Below, in pieces: positions 22,350 through 34,099 of a DNA stretch of 64,000 bases. Position 1 is the stretch's first letter, and each line of letters starts with the position of its first letter. Location of the stretch: positions 26,837,197-26,901,196 of the forward strand of contig NC_059356.1 in assembly GCF_019703515.2 (NCBI RefSeq), read 5' to 3'. The position numbers were made by a program, and so were the translations under genes. A model generated the notes under the pieces. It worked only from the letters and a program-made list of their open reading frames with translations. It made no database searches and was not told the DNA's origin. Source of the DNA: Myxocyprinus asiaticus (lineage: Eukaryota > Chordata > Actinopteri > Cypriniformes > Catostomidae).

Positions 22350-23977
22350 GGCTACGTACCACCACCCCCGGCTCGGTCTCGATGTGGTGATGGATGAGGT
22401 TTGTACGTCCCAGTAGAGGGGAGAACACATCTGCTGTTGCAACCTAGCAACCTCCGCGAGTTGGCTCGGTGAGAGGTGGTCTCCGCAAATGACTGGGGTG
22501 AACTGTTTATGTTTTGAACTCACCTCCGGTCCGAGCTCCGCCTTCTCGGGAACTACCGTAGCCAACATCACGGGAACTGCCTCCCTCCACAATTTCAGGA
22601 GATTGAGGTGGTATATTTGACGAGCGTCCCCTCTATCGGTTCTATCTCCCACTTGTCGTGTGACCTCAAAGGGTCCTTGCCACTTGGCGAGTAATTTAGA
22701 GCTCGATGTGGGAAGCAATACAAGCACTTTATCTCCCGGTGCAAATTCCCTTAGCTGAGTTCCCCTGTCATACAGTCGGCGCTATTGTTCTTGAGCTTGG
22801 AGCAAATTCTCCTGTGTTAGTTGCCCCAAAGTGTGGAGTTTTGCTCTAAGATCAAGAACGCACTGAATTTCATTTTTACTGTTTGAAGGTCCTTCCTCCC
22901 AGGCCTCTCGCAATACATCAAGCACGCCGCGTGGGCGTCGCCCATACAGCAGCTCGAATGGGGAGAAGCCAGTGGAGGCTTGCGGGACCTCTCGTACTAC
23001 AAATAACAGGGGGTCGAGCTATTTATCCCAGTTTCTAGAATCATCATGCACGAACTTACGAATCATGTTTTTGAGGGTTTTATTAAATCGTTACACCAGG
23101 CCATCCGTTTGAGGATGGTATACACTGGTGCGAATCGATTTAATATTTAACAACTCGTACAGTTCGCGTAGTGTCCGTGACATAAATGTTGTGCCCTGAT
23201 CGGTGAGGATTTCTTTCGGAATCCCCACCCGGGAGATTATTTTGAAGAGTGCACGGCTTCCGGATATCGCATTGCATAGTCCACTAGGACCAATACAAAG
23301 CGATGTCCGCGTGTTGACCGTTCTAATGGCCCGACGAGGTCCATTCCAATTCTCTCAAAGGGGACCTCGATCAAAGGGAGAGGGCGCAATGGCGCTTTTG
23401 GGGTGGCTGGTGGGTTAACCAGTTGGCATTCGCGGCAAGCCGCACACCACCTACGGATATCGCCGCCAATGCCCGGCCAATAGAAACGGGCTATTAGACG
23501 GTTCAGTGTTTTCCTTTCTCCTAGGTGACCCGCCATGGGATTATAATGAGCCGCCTGGAATACCATTTCCCGACGGCTCCTTGGAATCAAAAGTTGGGTT
23601 GTATCCTCTTTGGTCCAAGTGTCCTGTGTCACTCTATACAACCGCTCATTTATAATTGCAAAATAGGGGTATGAAAGGGCGATGTCAGGCTGGAGTCGTT
23701 GACCATCGATAACTCTCACTTGGTCAAAGGCGTGTTTGAGGGTTTCGTCTAGCGACGGCTCCAAAGGGAAATCCCCCTTAGGGAATTCCCTGAGAAGGGG
23801 AGGGGCTGCAGCCTCTCCCCCTCTCTCGTCATTATGACATGGAGCTGTCGAGGACGGCCCCGGCTCCGCCTCCCCTGCCAGAGCATCGCACATTGCACAT
23901 CTCCCTAACTTTATACAGGACCCATCCGCGCAAATTCCCTTTAATAAAGCTCTAAAGTCAGGCCAATCAGTCCCCAA
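22350..23977 (-). pseudogene. Gmr1-like copy A integrase
   Basis: The frame from 23977 to 23237 contains an HHCC zinc region (YNPMAGHLGERKTLNRL, then CAACREC) and the start of the catalytic core (GMDLVGP with the first Asp, LVLVDYAMRYPEAV). A short deletion relative to copy B near 23265 breaks the frame. The second Asp and Glu region and the C-terminal part follow in other frames down to about 22600, where LLAKWQGPFEVTRQVGD is recognisable. RT is missing. Inactive. Confidence 0.8.
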
Positions 23978-24180
23978 ATCAGCGGATGGGTGAGGCGGGA
24001 ACTAACCGCGGCCTCCACTCTATGCTTTTTCCCCCGGAATTTAATCGTCAGGGTCACCACTGGATACTTGTGAATATCCCCATGTACACATTTCACCTTC
24101 ACCGTTTTAGTTGTGACCAATGCCTCGGGTTGAACTAAGCGTTGGTGGATAGTGGTTTGATTACACCCGGTGTCCACCAA
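23941..24180 (-). pseudogene. Gmr1-like copy A protease
   Basis: The minus-strand frame reads VDTGCNQTTIHQ, the D-T-G active-site motif of retropepsins, with the typical downstream hydrophobic strand (YPVVTLTIKFRG). It is joined to the Gag zinc knuckle upstream through a frameshift. Confidence 0.8.
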
Positions 24181-25310
24181 CGCTTGGTGAGTACCCCCTT
24201 GACACTTACCAGTATCCGGTACGCTCCGGCCCGGTCGGGGGCAGCCTGTGGGAGGTCAGAGACCCGCATCACCGTCCCCAGCTCCATCAGAGGGCACTGA
24301 TCTCGGAAGTGGCCCGGGTCTCCGCACCTCCGGCAGGCCGGCCCAGGCGCTACGCCCGCACTTGCGTCGGCGGGCGCCCCCCCTGAGGGGGAGAGCGGCG
24401 GGGCATTGGAATAGAGGAAGGTGTCACCTCCCACACCCGGGGAACTGGTCTCCGTGGCTGAAGTCCTCCTCGTCCGCGTGGGGCAGGAACGCGACCTGGA
24501 GAGAGAGCAGAACGAGAGGAGATAGGGGAGGGGAATGAGACAGGGGGAAGAGAGAGAGAGAGAGGGAGGGCTCTTCCGCCCTCGGGATCGCCGCCATGTG
24601 GTCCTCCGCAAGCCGGATAGCTTCCTCCAGCGACGCCGGGCGGTGGCACTGGACCCACTCCACCATCCCTTTTGGCAGTTGATGTGTTAATTGCTCCAGT
24701 ACCACCTGGTCGATGATCGCGTCGACGCTGCGGTCCCCCGCTAGCAGTCATCTTCGGCAGGCGTCGCGGAGCCGTTGGGCAAAGGTAAACGAGCGGTCGG
24801 AGTTCTCCAACTTCAGGCTCCGGAAGAGCTGATGACTTTCTTCCGGACTCTGACCAACCCGTTGCAGGATGGCTTTTTTTTAAGTCTCCGTAGGCCAGGA
24901 GGCTCATCGCTGGTAGTTATTGAGCCGCAAGCTGGACTTCCCCGGACAGTAGCAGAATGAGTCAGGCCGCCCACTGGTCGAGCGGCCAGCCCCAGATCTC
25001 AGCGGTGCATTCAAAGAGATCCAGGAACGCCTCTGGTTCGTCCGCCGCCCCGTCTTTTGTAACGCAGGCGGGGGTAACGGCGTGTGGGTGTCCGGGGTCG
25101 CGGCTGGGGATGCCTCCTGGCTGAGAAGGCTCCGGATCGCCTGTCGGTCCTCTGCTTGAGTGCGCATGAGCTCCACAAACCGGCGGTCTTGATCTTGCTG
25201 AAGCTCAAGCAGGGATTGCTGGTGGCTCCGATGTAGGCCAGCGAGGGCCTGGAGGATCTCCGCCAACTGGGAGGACTCTACGGGGCGACTTCCATGTATC
25301 TTTAACCAAA
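24181..25310 (-). pseudogene. Gmr1-like copy A Gag with SCAN-like capsid and zinc knuckle
   Basis: Gag is spread over several minus-strand frames. A glutamine- and arginine-rich stretch comes first (about 25310-25100, LLELQQDQDRRF). A capsid segment follows with VVLEQLTHQLPKGMVEWV and ASLEEAIRLAEDH, which has the layout of a SCAN domain. The C-terminal zinc knuckle is CRRCGDPGHFRDQC (CX2CX4HX4C) at about 24310. Stops and frameshifts make it non-functional. Confidence 0.75.
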
Positions 25311-25336
25311 CTTCAGTTCCCGGGTTTTTGCACCAG

Positions 25337-25694
25337 TGTAAGGAGGGGGCGAGAAGCAGCTTTCCTGGTTCAGGTAAGTGTTTATTCTCCTTACTGCAGC
25401 AAATACACTCTTTCAGGGCTTTCCCAATGTTCATTAATTCACTCTCAAGGTAAACAAACTACTTTACAAAAATAAACTCTCAGCTACGCAATAATAAATT
25501 CCTGACTTCACAATAGGGTCTCTGGTGCCCAGGCTCTCTCTCCCATCTACTTGCGGTCTGGCTCTATTTATGCCGCTCTCCCCGTGCTCACTGAAATTAG
25601 AGACAGGTGTTAGACATAATTTAGCTCAGGTGTAAGCACCCTTACCGCTTTCTCTCTCTCCGGAGAGATGCTTGACCACGCCCCCGCTGCCACA
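25337..25694 (-). mobile_element. 5' LTR of Gmr1-like copy A
   Basis: On the minus strand it runs from TGTGGCAGCGGGGG to CTTACA and is homologous to 31038-31379. It is followed by TGGTGCAAAAACCCGGG, a likely tRNA primer-binding site. 25695-26027 to its right is unassigned. Confidence 0.75.
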
Positions 25695-26027
25695 CACATA
25701 AAAAAAGAGCAGCAGAAACTGAGAGGTGATCACTTAAAATGTGAGGTGTTATTATTTTTGCCTTGAAAGTCTGTGAATGTCTAGATGCTTTACTTCTAGA
25801 GGATGAGTTTTAGTAGTGCTGAGCTTGTGACTGGGAAACACTGGATTCAGCATGTTTCTGAGATTAAGAGAAACACCAAAGTGGGATGAGTTCCTCTAAT
25901 ACCCCAATCAGATTAGTGGTCTATTTATAAAGCACCACAATGAATATGTTAATAAAAACATTTATTTAAAATCAAAGTATTCATGTTTTTGTTTTTTGTT
26001 TTTTATTACAAACCAGGAATAAGAAAC

Positions 26028-26989
26028 TAGGCCTACATATTCTGTGGTGTTTTGGAGTTTTAGAAATTGCAATCATTTATCTTAACATGAATATTAATAG
26101 TTATAAAATATGTAATTATTTCAAAATTTGTTATGGATATGGGTTTAATTAAAATGTGATTATTTATTATGGTCTCCCGTAAAAGTTGGCAGAAAATCCA
26201 TTCTAATTGGCTGGCTGCTATAGGCAACTCTTGTGAGACAGAAACAGACTAATCTGGTAGTTCGGTTCAGCTGGTAACAAAGTTTTGTTTACAATTTACC
26301 AGGCTGCTACAATGAGCACCTCTGAGAAAGAACTAGTCTAAATCCTTTTTATTAGATTTGCCAAAGGTTGCAAAGTGTATGGCATTGAAAGAAATTAAAG
26401 ATTGCCGTTGAAGCAACTTGTGTGATTAAGTGATTATTTGAATGAGCTACAACTTTTTTATAGCATACCACAGTAAATAATAAAATAGTAATAATAATTA
26501 AAAAAAATAATAACCATGAAAAGGGCCCCATTCTTTTACTTTGCCTAGGACCCACAAATCACTAAAGCCAGCCCCCTGTAAAGCTATGGTTTGTTATTCT
26601 TTCATAGTTAAAATTTTGAATAGAAGCTTAATACACAGAGTCAACTGTAAGTAAGGCATTTGTCAGCTGAAATCACCTTACAGTGTTACACTGTAGCTCT
26701 ATTACACTATCAAAATGCTCCTCTGTTTTTTTGAGCGGCCCATCCAGCCCAACACAGCAACACTGGCTTAACAAATGGCGTGAGTTTGTGGCGGAACTAT
26801 CTGTTTATACAGCCAATGGAAGATATGGGAGGTTTCTGGAATCTGTTTAAAACACTCATCATTTTTGCAACTCTATTTGGTGACACTAGTGTTGCAATAA
26901 TTCTGCACTTCAAGTTTAATTCACCCTGGAATTTTCTCTGTTCAGTCATGACAACTCTCGATTTAGATTTAGCATGTTAATGTGGGTAT
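26028..26989. repeat. Copy of the repeat block at 1513-2343
   Basis: Colinear with 1513-2343 apart from an extra 135 bp around 26490-26625. That extra part ends in CCAGCCCCCTG at about 26577, the candidate right hAT-like terminus paired with 21932. Confidence 0.75.
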
Positions 26990-27499
26990 GACATATTCAT
27001 ATCTATGCTGCTGCTGTTGCTGCTGCTGCAGAACAAGTAGTGTGACCTTCTACTGCTAGAACATACACAGTGACAGACATAATGAGTAAAGCATGTGGAC
27101 ATGCTGCTTCTACTGCACAATTAAAAAAACAAGACATGCTGCATCAAGCATGTTTAACATAGTACATAGTACCCAAGAAGCAAATCTTAACAAGTAAAGC
27201 TGGGGATGTGGAGGGTTTCAGAGTAAACATTCGCAGCGTGCTGCAGTGAAACCGGCTTCCTTGAAAACTGAGAAAATTTAAATGTTAGGCAAAGAGAGAG
27301 GATGCAGGTTGATTGGCTACCCGATTACGTCAATGGACCGATCACATATCATATTAGTAAGCTTATTGGCTAACAGATAACAAGTTCAAAGAACCTATCA
27401 ACTTGCTCCATTCAGAGTTTCATGCCTGAACTTTGTAATTTGTGCATGCTGTGAAACCGTACCAAAGCTAATGCAAATTCACACTATTATTGTACCCAG
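26990..27499. other. Unassigned; short CTG run
   Basis: A short CTG-rich run at about 27006-27030. No gene or clear repeat in the rest. Confidence 0.5.
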
Positions 27500-27570
27500 A
27501 CCATCCTCAATTGTGCAAAATTGTCTTGTCCTTCTGTGGGATCGGGTCTGGAGCTCCCTTTTTAGTGAGA

Positions 27571-28569
27571 TCAGTCAGCGTTCTGGTGACGTCCGAATAG
27601 CACAAATCTCCTATAATAGCCAGCCAGCCCCAGGAATTGTCTCACCCCCTTTTTGGTCTTGGGTCTCGGGCAGGTCACAATCGCCGCCGTCTTGTCAATT
27701 TGGGGACGCACCTGCCCGTGGCTCAAGTGGAACCCCAGATACCGTACCTCCACCTGCCCAATTGCGCACTTCTTATGGTTTGCTGTGAGCCCCGCAGGTT
27801 GCAGCGACCTCAGAACTGCCCTCAGATGCTGCATATGCCACTGCCAATCATTGCTATAAATGATGATGTCATCCAAATAGGCAGCGGTGTAAGCCGAATG
27901 CAGTCTGAGGATTCGGTCCATGAGGCACTGAAACGTGGCCGGAGCCCCAAACAAACCGAACGGAAGTTTCACAAATTGGTGTAATCCGAACGGTGTGGAG
28001 AAAGCCGTTTTTTCATGGGAAATTGGTGTCAAGGGGATCTGCCAATAACCCTTTTTCAAATCCAGTGTCGAGTGAAAATGAGCAGTGCCCAACAAATCGA
28101 GCAACTCATCAGTACGAGGCATTGGGTAGGCATCAAATTTAGACACCGCGTTGACTTTTCTATAATCCACACAGAACCGTACAGACCTGTTGCTCTTAGG
28201 CACCAGAACAACTGGGCTGGACCAGTCGCTGTGGGATTCCTCTATTACTCCCATATCGAGCATTGCATCCAATTTTTCCTGAACTATTTTTTTTTTATGT
28301 TCGGGCAATCGGTAGGGACAGCTACGTACCACCACCCTTGGATCGGTCTCGATGTGGTGTTGGATGAGGTTTGTGCGACCCGGTAGAGGGGAAAACACAT
28401 CTGCGAATTCTTGTTGTAGTTTGGCAACCTCTGTGAGTTGGCACGGTGAGAGGTGGTCTCCGCAAGTGACCTGGGTGACGTGATTGTCTTTTGTGTTTAC
28501 CTCCGGCCCGAGCTCCGCCCTCTTCGGAACTACCACAGCCAACGACACCGGGGCCGCCTCCCTCCACAA
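27571..28569 (-). pseudogene. Gmr1-like copy B reverse transcriptase
   Basis: A 332-codon open frame encodes most of a gypsy RT: the linker DHLSPCQLTEVAKLQQEFADV, FCVDYRKVNAVSKFDAYPMP, STLDLKKGYWQIPL (first catalytic Asp), KLPFGLFGAPATFQCLM and the YLDDIIIYS box. It ends in FLGLAGYYRRFV. One base later the frame shifts and SDVTRTLTDLTKKGAPDP continues in the next frame to about 27500, where the element is cut. The RT core itself looks undamaged. Confidence 0.88.
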
Positions 28570-28587
28570 TTTCAGGAGGTTGAGGTG

Positions 28588-29780
28588 TTAAATTTGACGT
28601 GTGCCCCCTCTATCGGTTCGCTTAACCTCATAATCGAGATCCCCCACTCGTCGTGTGACCTCAAAGCGTCCTTGCCACTTGGCGAGTAATTTGGAGCTCG
28701 ATGTAGGGAGTAATACAAGTACCTTATCTCCTGGTGCAAATTCCCTTAGCTGAGTTCCCCTGTCATTCAGTCGGCTCTGTCGTTCTTGAGCTTGGAGCAA
28801 ATTCTCTTGTTTTACCCCAAAGTGTGGAGTTTTGCTTTAAGATCAAGAACGTATTGAATTTAGTTTTTACTGGTTGAAGGTCCCTCCTCCCAAGCTTCGC
28901 GTATAACATCAAGCACACCACGCAGGCGCCGCCCATACAGCAACACGAATGGGGAAAACCCCGTGGAGGCTTGCGGGGCCTCTCGTACTGCAAATAACAG
29001 GGGATCGAGCCATTTGTCCCAATTTCTAGCATCCTCATATACGAACTTACGAATCATGTTTTTAAGGATTTTATTAAATCGTTCCACCAGGCCATATGTT
29101 GTGGATGGTAAACACTGGTGCGGATTGATTTAATGCCCAATAATTCATAAAGCTTGCGTAGTGTTTGTGACATAAAGGTTGTGCCCTGATCGGTGAGGAT
29201 TTCTTTCGGAATTCCCACCCGGGAGATTATTTTGAAGAGTGCCTCTGCAACACTGCGTGCTGAGATGTTGCGCAGAGGCACTGCTTCCGGATATCGCATT
29301 GCATAGTCCACTAGGACCAATACAAAGCGATGTCCGCATGCTGACCGCTCTAATGGCCTGACGAGGTCCATTCGAATTCTCTCGAAGGGGACCTCGATCA
29401 GCGGAAGAGGGTGCAATGGTGCTTTTGGGGTGGCCGGTGGATTCACCAGCTGGCATTCGTGGCATGCCGCACACCACCTGCGGACATCGCCGCCAATGCC
29501 CGGCCAATAAAAACGGGCTATTAGGCAGTTCAGTGTTTTCCTGTTTCAGTTTGGGATTATAATGAGCCGCCTGGAACACCATTTCCTGACAGCTCTGTGG
29601 TATTAAGAGCTGGGTTGTATATTCCTTTGTTTGAGCATCCTGCGTCACTCTATACAACCGCTCTTTTATAATTACGAAATAAGGATATGAATGTGTGACA
29701 TTTGGCCGGAGTTGTTGTCCATCAATCACTCTCACTTGGTCAAAGGCGTGCTTGAGGGTTTCGTCTCGCGACTGCTCCAA
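28588..29780 (-). pseudogene. Gmr1-like copy B integrase, frameshifted
   Basis: The parts lie in several frames: the N-terminal region DETLKHAFDQVRVIDGQ (29780), the core from 29446 with RMDLVRPLE, VLVDYAMRYPEAV (first Asp) and EILTDQGTTFMS (second Asp), then MERFNKILKNMIRKFV (Glu region) in the next frame at 29087. The C-terminal LLAKWQGRFEVTRRVGD lies near 28700. The HHCC zinc region is damaged: the motif after HYNP is replaced. At least three frameshifts, so inactive. Confidence 0.82.
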
Positions 29781-29938
29781 AGGGAAATCCCCTTCGGGAA
29801 ATCCCCTGATGATGGGAGGGGCTGCAGCCTCTCCCCCCTCACGTCATCCTGATGGACTTGGCTCTGCCTCCCCTACCAGAGTGTCACACATTTCACATCT
29901 CGTCGCTTTTGTGCAGGACCCATCCTCGCATATTCCCT

Positions 29939-31013
29939 TTAATACATTTCTGAATTCAGGCCAATTAGTCCCCAAATCAGTGGATGAGTGAGGCGGGAAC
30001 TAACCACGGCTCTATGCTTTGTTCCCCTAAATTTAATAACAAGGGTCACCACAGGGTAGTTGTTAATATCCCCATGAACACATTTCACTCTCACACTTTT
30101 AGTTGTGCCCAAAGCCTCGTGTTGAACCAAGCATTGGTGGATAGTGGTCTGGTTACAACCTGTGTCCACCAAGGCTTGGTGTGTACTCCCCTTGATTCTT
30201 ACCAGTATCCTGTACCCTCCATCCTGATCGGGGGCAGCCTGTGGTGCTTCGGGGATCCGGACTACAGTTCCCAGCTCCATCACAGGACACTGATCCCGGA
30301 ATTGTTCCGGATCCCCACAAAGCCAGCAGGCTGGCCCAGGCGCTGCACTTGTGGGAGCGGATACATCCACCTGAGGGGGAGAGCGGGTAGACCCTGAAGC
30401 CGCCGGGAAAGGTATAAACCAGCACAAGCGAGGAGCCGGCTTTGGCGGTGGGTTTCCATGGTTCCGGGGTGCAGGAACAGGGCCTGGAGAGAGGACAGAG
30501 TGAGAGGGGAGAGGGGAGTGGAAAGAGATGGAAGAAAACACAGGGGGAGGGGAGAGAGAGAGAGCGCTCATCCACGCTTGGGCACACCGCCATATGGTCC
30601 TCCGCCAGCTGGACTGCTTCTTCCAGTGATGCCGGGTGATGGCACTGGACCCACTCTGCTGTCCCTTCTGGAAGCCGGCAGATCAGCTGCTCCAGCACCA
30701 CTTGGTCGACCGCTCCCTCGATGTTGCGATCCCCCGCCCGCAGCCATTTCCCCGCCCACAGCCATTTCTGGCAGGCATCACGGAGCCGCTGAGAAAAGGC
30801 AAACGGATGACCGGCCCCTGCCATCTCCATCGAGCGGAACAGTTGATGGTATTGCTCTGGGCTCCGGCTGACCCGCTGCAGGATGGTCTTCTTCAGGTCG
30901 CCGTAGACCAGGAGATTAGCCTCTGGCAGTTGTTGTGCTGCAAGCTGGGCTTCCCCGGACAGCAGAGGGATGAGCCGGGCCACCCACTGAGCATGCAGCC
31001 AGCCCCACCCCAA
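29939..31013 (-). pseudogene. Gmr1-like copy B Gag (SCAN-like) and protease
   Basis: From 31013 the frame reads a capsid segment with SPEQYHQLFRSMEM, FAFSQRLRDACQKWL, VVLEQLICRLPEGTAEWV and ASLEEAVQLAEDHM, whose spacing resembles the SCAN domain of vertebrate zinc-finger proteins. A second frame (30571-29939) holds the zinc knuckle CWLCGDPEQFRDQC, with Gln where the knuckle His should be, and the protease motif VDTGCNQTTIHQ. Knuckle loss and frame changes mark it as decayed. Confidence 0.82.
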
Positions 31014-31037
31014 TCAGATCCTGGGTTTTGGCACCAG

Positions 31038-31379
31038 TGTAACAAGGAAGAACACCAGGAACTGGATTCTTCAAACACAGGTAGGGAACTTTTAATTGAT
31101 CACTTCTCTGGTTTACAGCTTCACAATAACACATCAGCTTCATACTAACTCATCAGCTTTACACTAACACATCAGCTTCACAATAACACAACAGCTTCAC
31201 AGTAAGGCTCTCGACCCAGTCTCTCTCTCTCGATCTGGCGCTGGTATGGTCCTTTTATGCCACTCTCTCCAATCTCACTAAAATTAGAGACAGGTATTAG
31301 TCATAATTTGGCTCAGGTGTATGCACCCTTACCGCTCTCTCTCTCCCGACGGACACTCGACCATGCCCCCGCTGCCACA
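31038..31379 (-). mobile_element. 5' LTR of Gmr1-like copy B
   Basis: 342 bp homologous to 25337-25694 with TGTGGCAG...TTACA ends on the minus strand. The next bases, TGGTGCCAAAACCC, form the presumed primer-binding site. The inner part contains short tandem copies of a CATCAGCTTC-like motif. Confidence 0.75.
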
Positions 31380-31947
31380 CCATTCCAGCTTCCCAGTGCA
31401 TGGACACTCTTGGCAATTGAATCGCTCCCATAGCCAGGTGGAGACTTGGGTTCTGATTTCTCCTGTACTAGCTGTAGTGTAACACTTTGCACACTGCACT
31501 CTTCGTTTTAGAATCACACTTGTACTCTTCGGTCAAATTTGACCCGAAAACAATAACCAAATATTTATTTTTTATTTTTTAGAAAAAAATGTAATAACAC
31601 TAACTTCAGTAAAGTAAAAAAAAAACTAAAAAAAGAAATAAAAAAACAAAAAAATAAAATAAAGTTGTGCATTTTTGGGAGGGATTTGGGAGAATTGTAT
31701 GGTTTTTAGATCTTATTCTCTTATTAGGCTCTAAATTACTAAATTACACCATTATTTCAGTCATTTGAAAAAGTGTCAAAACACCAAAATATTTCATGCA
31801 TTGGGGGTCTCTGGTAAAATCTGCTGGAATAAAAATAACAATAACATGAAATGACAGCTATGTTCAATAGATGCTTCAGTTCTGGCTGATCTCTTTAAGC
31901 CATTGTTGTAACAAACTTAATTTCTAGATATTATCAAGTTGGATATA
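31380..31947. other. Unassigned flank with a palindrome
   Basis: TTCGGTCAAATTTGACCCGA at 31528-31547 is nearly perfectly palindromic, a motif that I associate with fish interspersed repeats. The remainder is AT-rich and holds no gene. Confidence 0.4.
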
Positions 31948-33195
31948 CACTATATTGCCAAAAGTATTCGCTCACCCATCCAAATAATTGAATTCAGGTG
32001 TTCCAATCACTTCCATGGCCACAGGTGTATAAAATGAAGCACCTAAGCATGCAGACTGCCTCTACAAACATTTGTGAAAGAATGGGCTGCTCTCAGGAGC
32101 TCAGTGAATTCCAGCGTGGTACTGTGATAGGATGCCACCTGTGCAACAAGTCCAGTCGTGAAATTTCCTCGTTACTAAATATTCCACAGTCAACTGTCAG
32201 TGGTATTATAACAAAGTGGAAGCGATTGGGAATGACAGCAACTCAGCCACGAAGTGGTAGGCCACGTAAAATGACAGAGCGGGGTCAGCGGATGCTGAGG
32301 CGCATAGTGCGCAGAGGTCACCAACTTTCTGCAGAGTCAATCGCTACAGACCTCCAAAGTTCATGTGGCCTTCAGATTAGCTCAAGAACAGTGCGTAGAG
32401 AGCTTCATGGAATGGGTTTCCATGGCCGAGCAGCTGCATCCAAGCCATACATCACCAAGTGCAATGCAAAGCGTCGGATGCAGTGGTGTAAAGCACGCCG
32501 CCACTGGACTCTAGAGCAGTGGAGACGCATTCTCTGGAGTGACGAATCAAGCTTCTCCATCTGGCAATCTGATGGACAAGTCTGGGTTTGGCGGTTGCCA
32601 GGAGAACGGTACTTGTCTGACTGCATTGTGCCAACTGTGAAGTTTGGTGGAGGGGGGAATATGGTGTGGGGTTGTTTTTCAGGAGCTGGGCTTGGCCCCT
32701 TAGTTCCAGTGAAAGGAACTCTGAATGCTTCAGCATACCAAGAGATTTTGGACAATTCCATGCTCCCAACTTTGTGGGAACAGTTTGGGGATGGCCCCTT
32801 CCTGTTCCAATATGACTGCGCACCAGTGCACAAAGCAAGGTCCATAAAGACATGGATGAGCGAGTTTGGTGTGGAAGAACTTGACTGGCCTGCACAGAGT
32901 CCTGACCTCAACCCGATAGAGCACCTTTGGGATGAATTAGAGCGAAGACTGTGAGCCAGGCCTTCTCGTCCAACATCAGTGTCTGACCTCACAAATGCAC
33001 TTCTGGAAGAATGGTCAAAAATTCCCATAAACACACTCCTAAACCTTGTGGAAAGCCTTCCCATAAAAGTTGAAGCTGTTATAGCTGCAAAGGGTGGGCC
33101 GACGACATATTAAACCCTATGGATTAAGAATGGGATGTCACTTAACTTCATATGTGTCTAAAGGCAGATGAGCGAATACTTTTGGCAATATAGTG
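31948..33195 (+). mobile_element. Tc1/mariner transposon, copy 1
   Basis: 1248 bp with inverted termini CACTATATTGCCAAAAGTAT (27 bp in all) and a TA duplication at each end. It carries one transposase gene. A second copy of the same family lies at 36311-37539 in the opposite orientation. Confidence 0.95.
32034..33113 (+). pseudogene. Tc1 transposase with one premature stop
   Basis: A 359-codon frame starts at the ATG at 32034 (alternative starts at 32049 and 32082). The N-terminal paired-type helix-turn-helix domains include [20 protein letters not shown] and a GRPRK hinge. The DDE core shows LWSDESSFS, the second Asp in [11 protein letters not shown], the Gly-rich box [13 protein letters not shown] and [14 protein letters not shown] with the Glu 34 residues after the second Asp (DD34E). 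Codon 307 is TGA (32952-32954), where copy 2 has an Arg codon, as expected from a CpG transition. The catalytic triad lies before the stop, but about 50 C-terminal residues are lost. Confidence 0.93.
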
Positions 33196-34099
33196 TATTT
33201 TTAGACATTATAAAAACAATTATTTGTCAGATTGTAGTACATTTTTAGCTCTGAAATGCTTGCACAAATTTCACCACCTGGCACACTGATACTAAGTCAT
33301 GAGGTTCCGGCTGATATCTTTCAAGACTTGATGTCCATTGGGATGGACATGAAACTTTACAAAAATCCTGTTCTACAACTCTGAAAGATCTTCAAATTAA
33401 CTTTGAATAGTATCACTTGATATATTAAGATTATAACAGGTGCAAGTTGATGGGGCTACCATGAACATAAATTAGTTTGTAAAAGGTAAAAATGGTGCTC
33501 ACTCCTCCTCCTGTCTAGTCGGTGAGCCATGCCTGTCTAATGTGATGCCTGATGTTCTCTCAGATTAAGTTAGGGGTCATGTTTTCATTGTGATTGGTTG
33601 ATCCGGGACTAATCATGTTTTTATTTATTTATTTTTTGCAGCAACTGGACAAATCAGACACACAATTATTCATTATTTAATGAATAATCCAACAGACGTC
33701 TCAAGACCGTAACAAGCAAAGGTCCAAGTAGGCCCAAGCAGACTCTGAGATGTCTGCTCTCCCACTAATCATTATCAGTTTTTACTCCAGCAACTAGTGG
33801 ACCTCAGAGACATTCCAGGTGGGGAAAGGTAGCCACATGCAAAAGCAAAGGAATGTGGCTGAGAAGAAACTCACTCCATTCCCCCATAGGAAAGACACAT
33901 AAAGCCCATAAAACAGACTTTTCTTCATTAATTTATAGACAAACTGTTCTATAAATGAACATGCATATCCTCAGGACATTGTGTGTATGATTATTATTGT
34001 CTCGTATAGTGTCTTTTTACTGTATACCGTTTTGTGCATGCTTTATGACAGAACCACTAGATAATGTAAAATTATTGGTATCACGCTTCCTGTCAAATT
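33196..34099. other. Unassigned 0.9 kb
   Basis: AT-rich sequence flanking the Tc1 copy. No gene or identified repeat. Confidence 0.5.

Larger units (their letters stand above)
22350..25694 (-). mobile_element. Gmr1-like Ty3/gypsy retrotransposon, copy A
   Basis: Minus-strand LTR element with its 5' LTR on the right, then gag, protease and integrase, and only the first part of the region leading into RT before truncation at about 22350. It is closely related to copy B (27500-31379), where RT follows integrase. No 3' LTR is present. Confidence 0.8.
27500..31379 (-). mobile_element. Gmr1-like Ty3/gypsy retrotransposon, copy B
   Basis: Minus-strand order, right to left: LTR, gag, protease, integrase, reverse transcriptase. 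Integrase precedes RT, the copia-like order known for Gmr1-like gypsy elements. The left end stops soon after the RT domain, with no RNase H and no 3' LTR, so the copy is 3'-truncated. Confidence 0.88.

Noticed and set aside
21932..26577. Single hAT transposon spanning the whole interval
   Set aside because: The two CAGGGG ends are similar, but no target duplication matches and the right end lies in a repeat block with its own history; kept only as separate hAT-like termini.
32405..33064. Minus-strand ORF of 219 codons
   Set aside because: Antisense of the Tc1 transposase.
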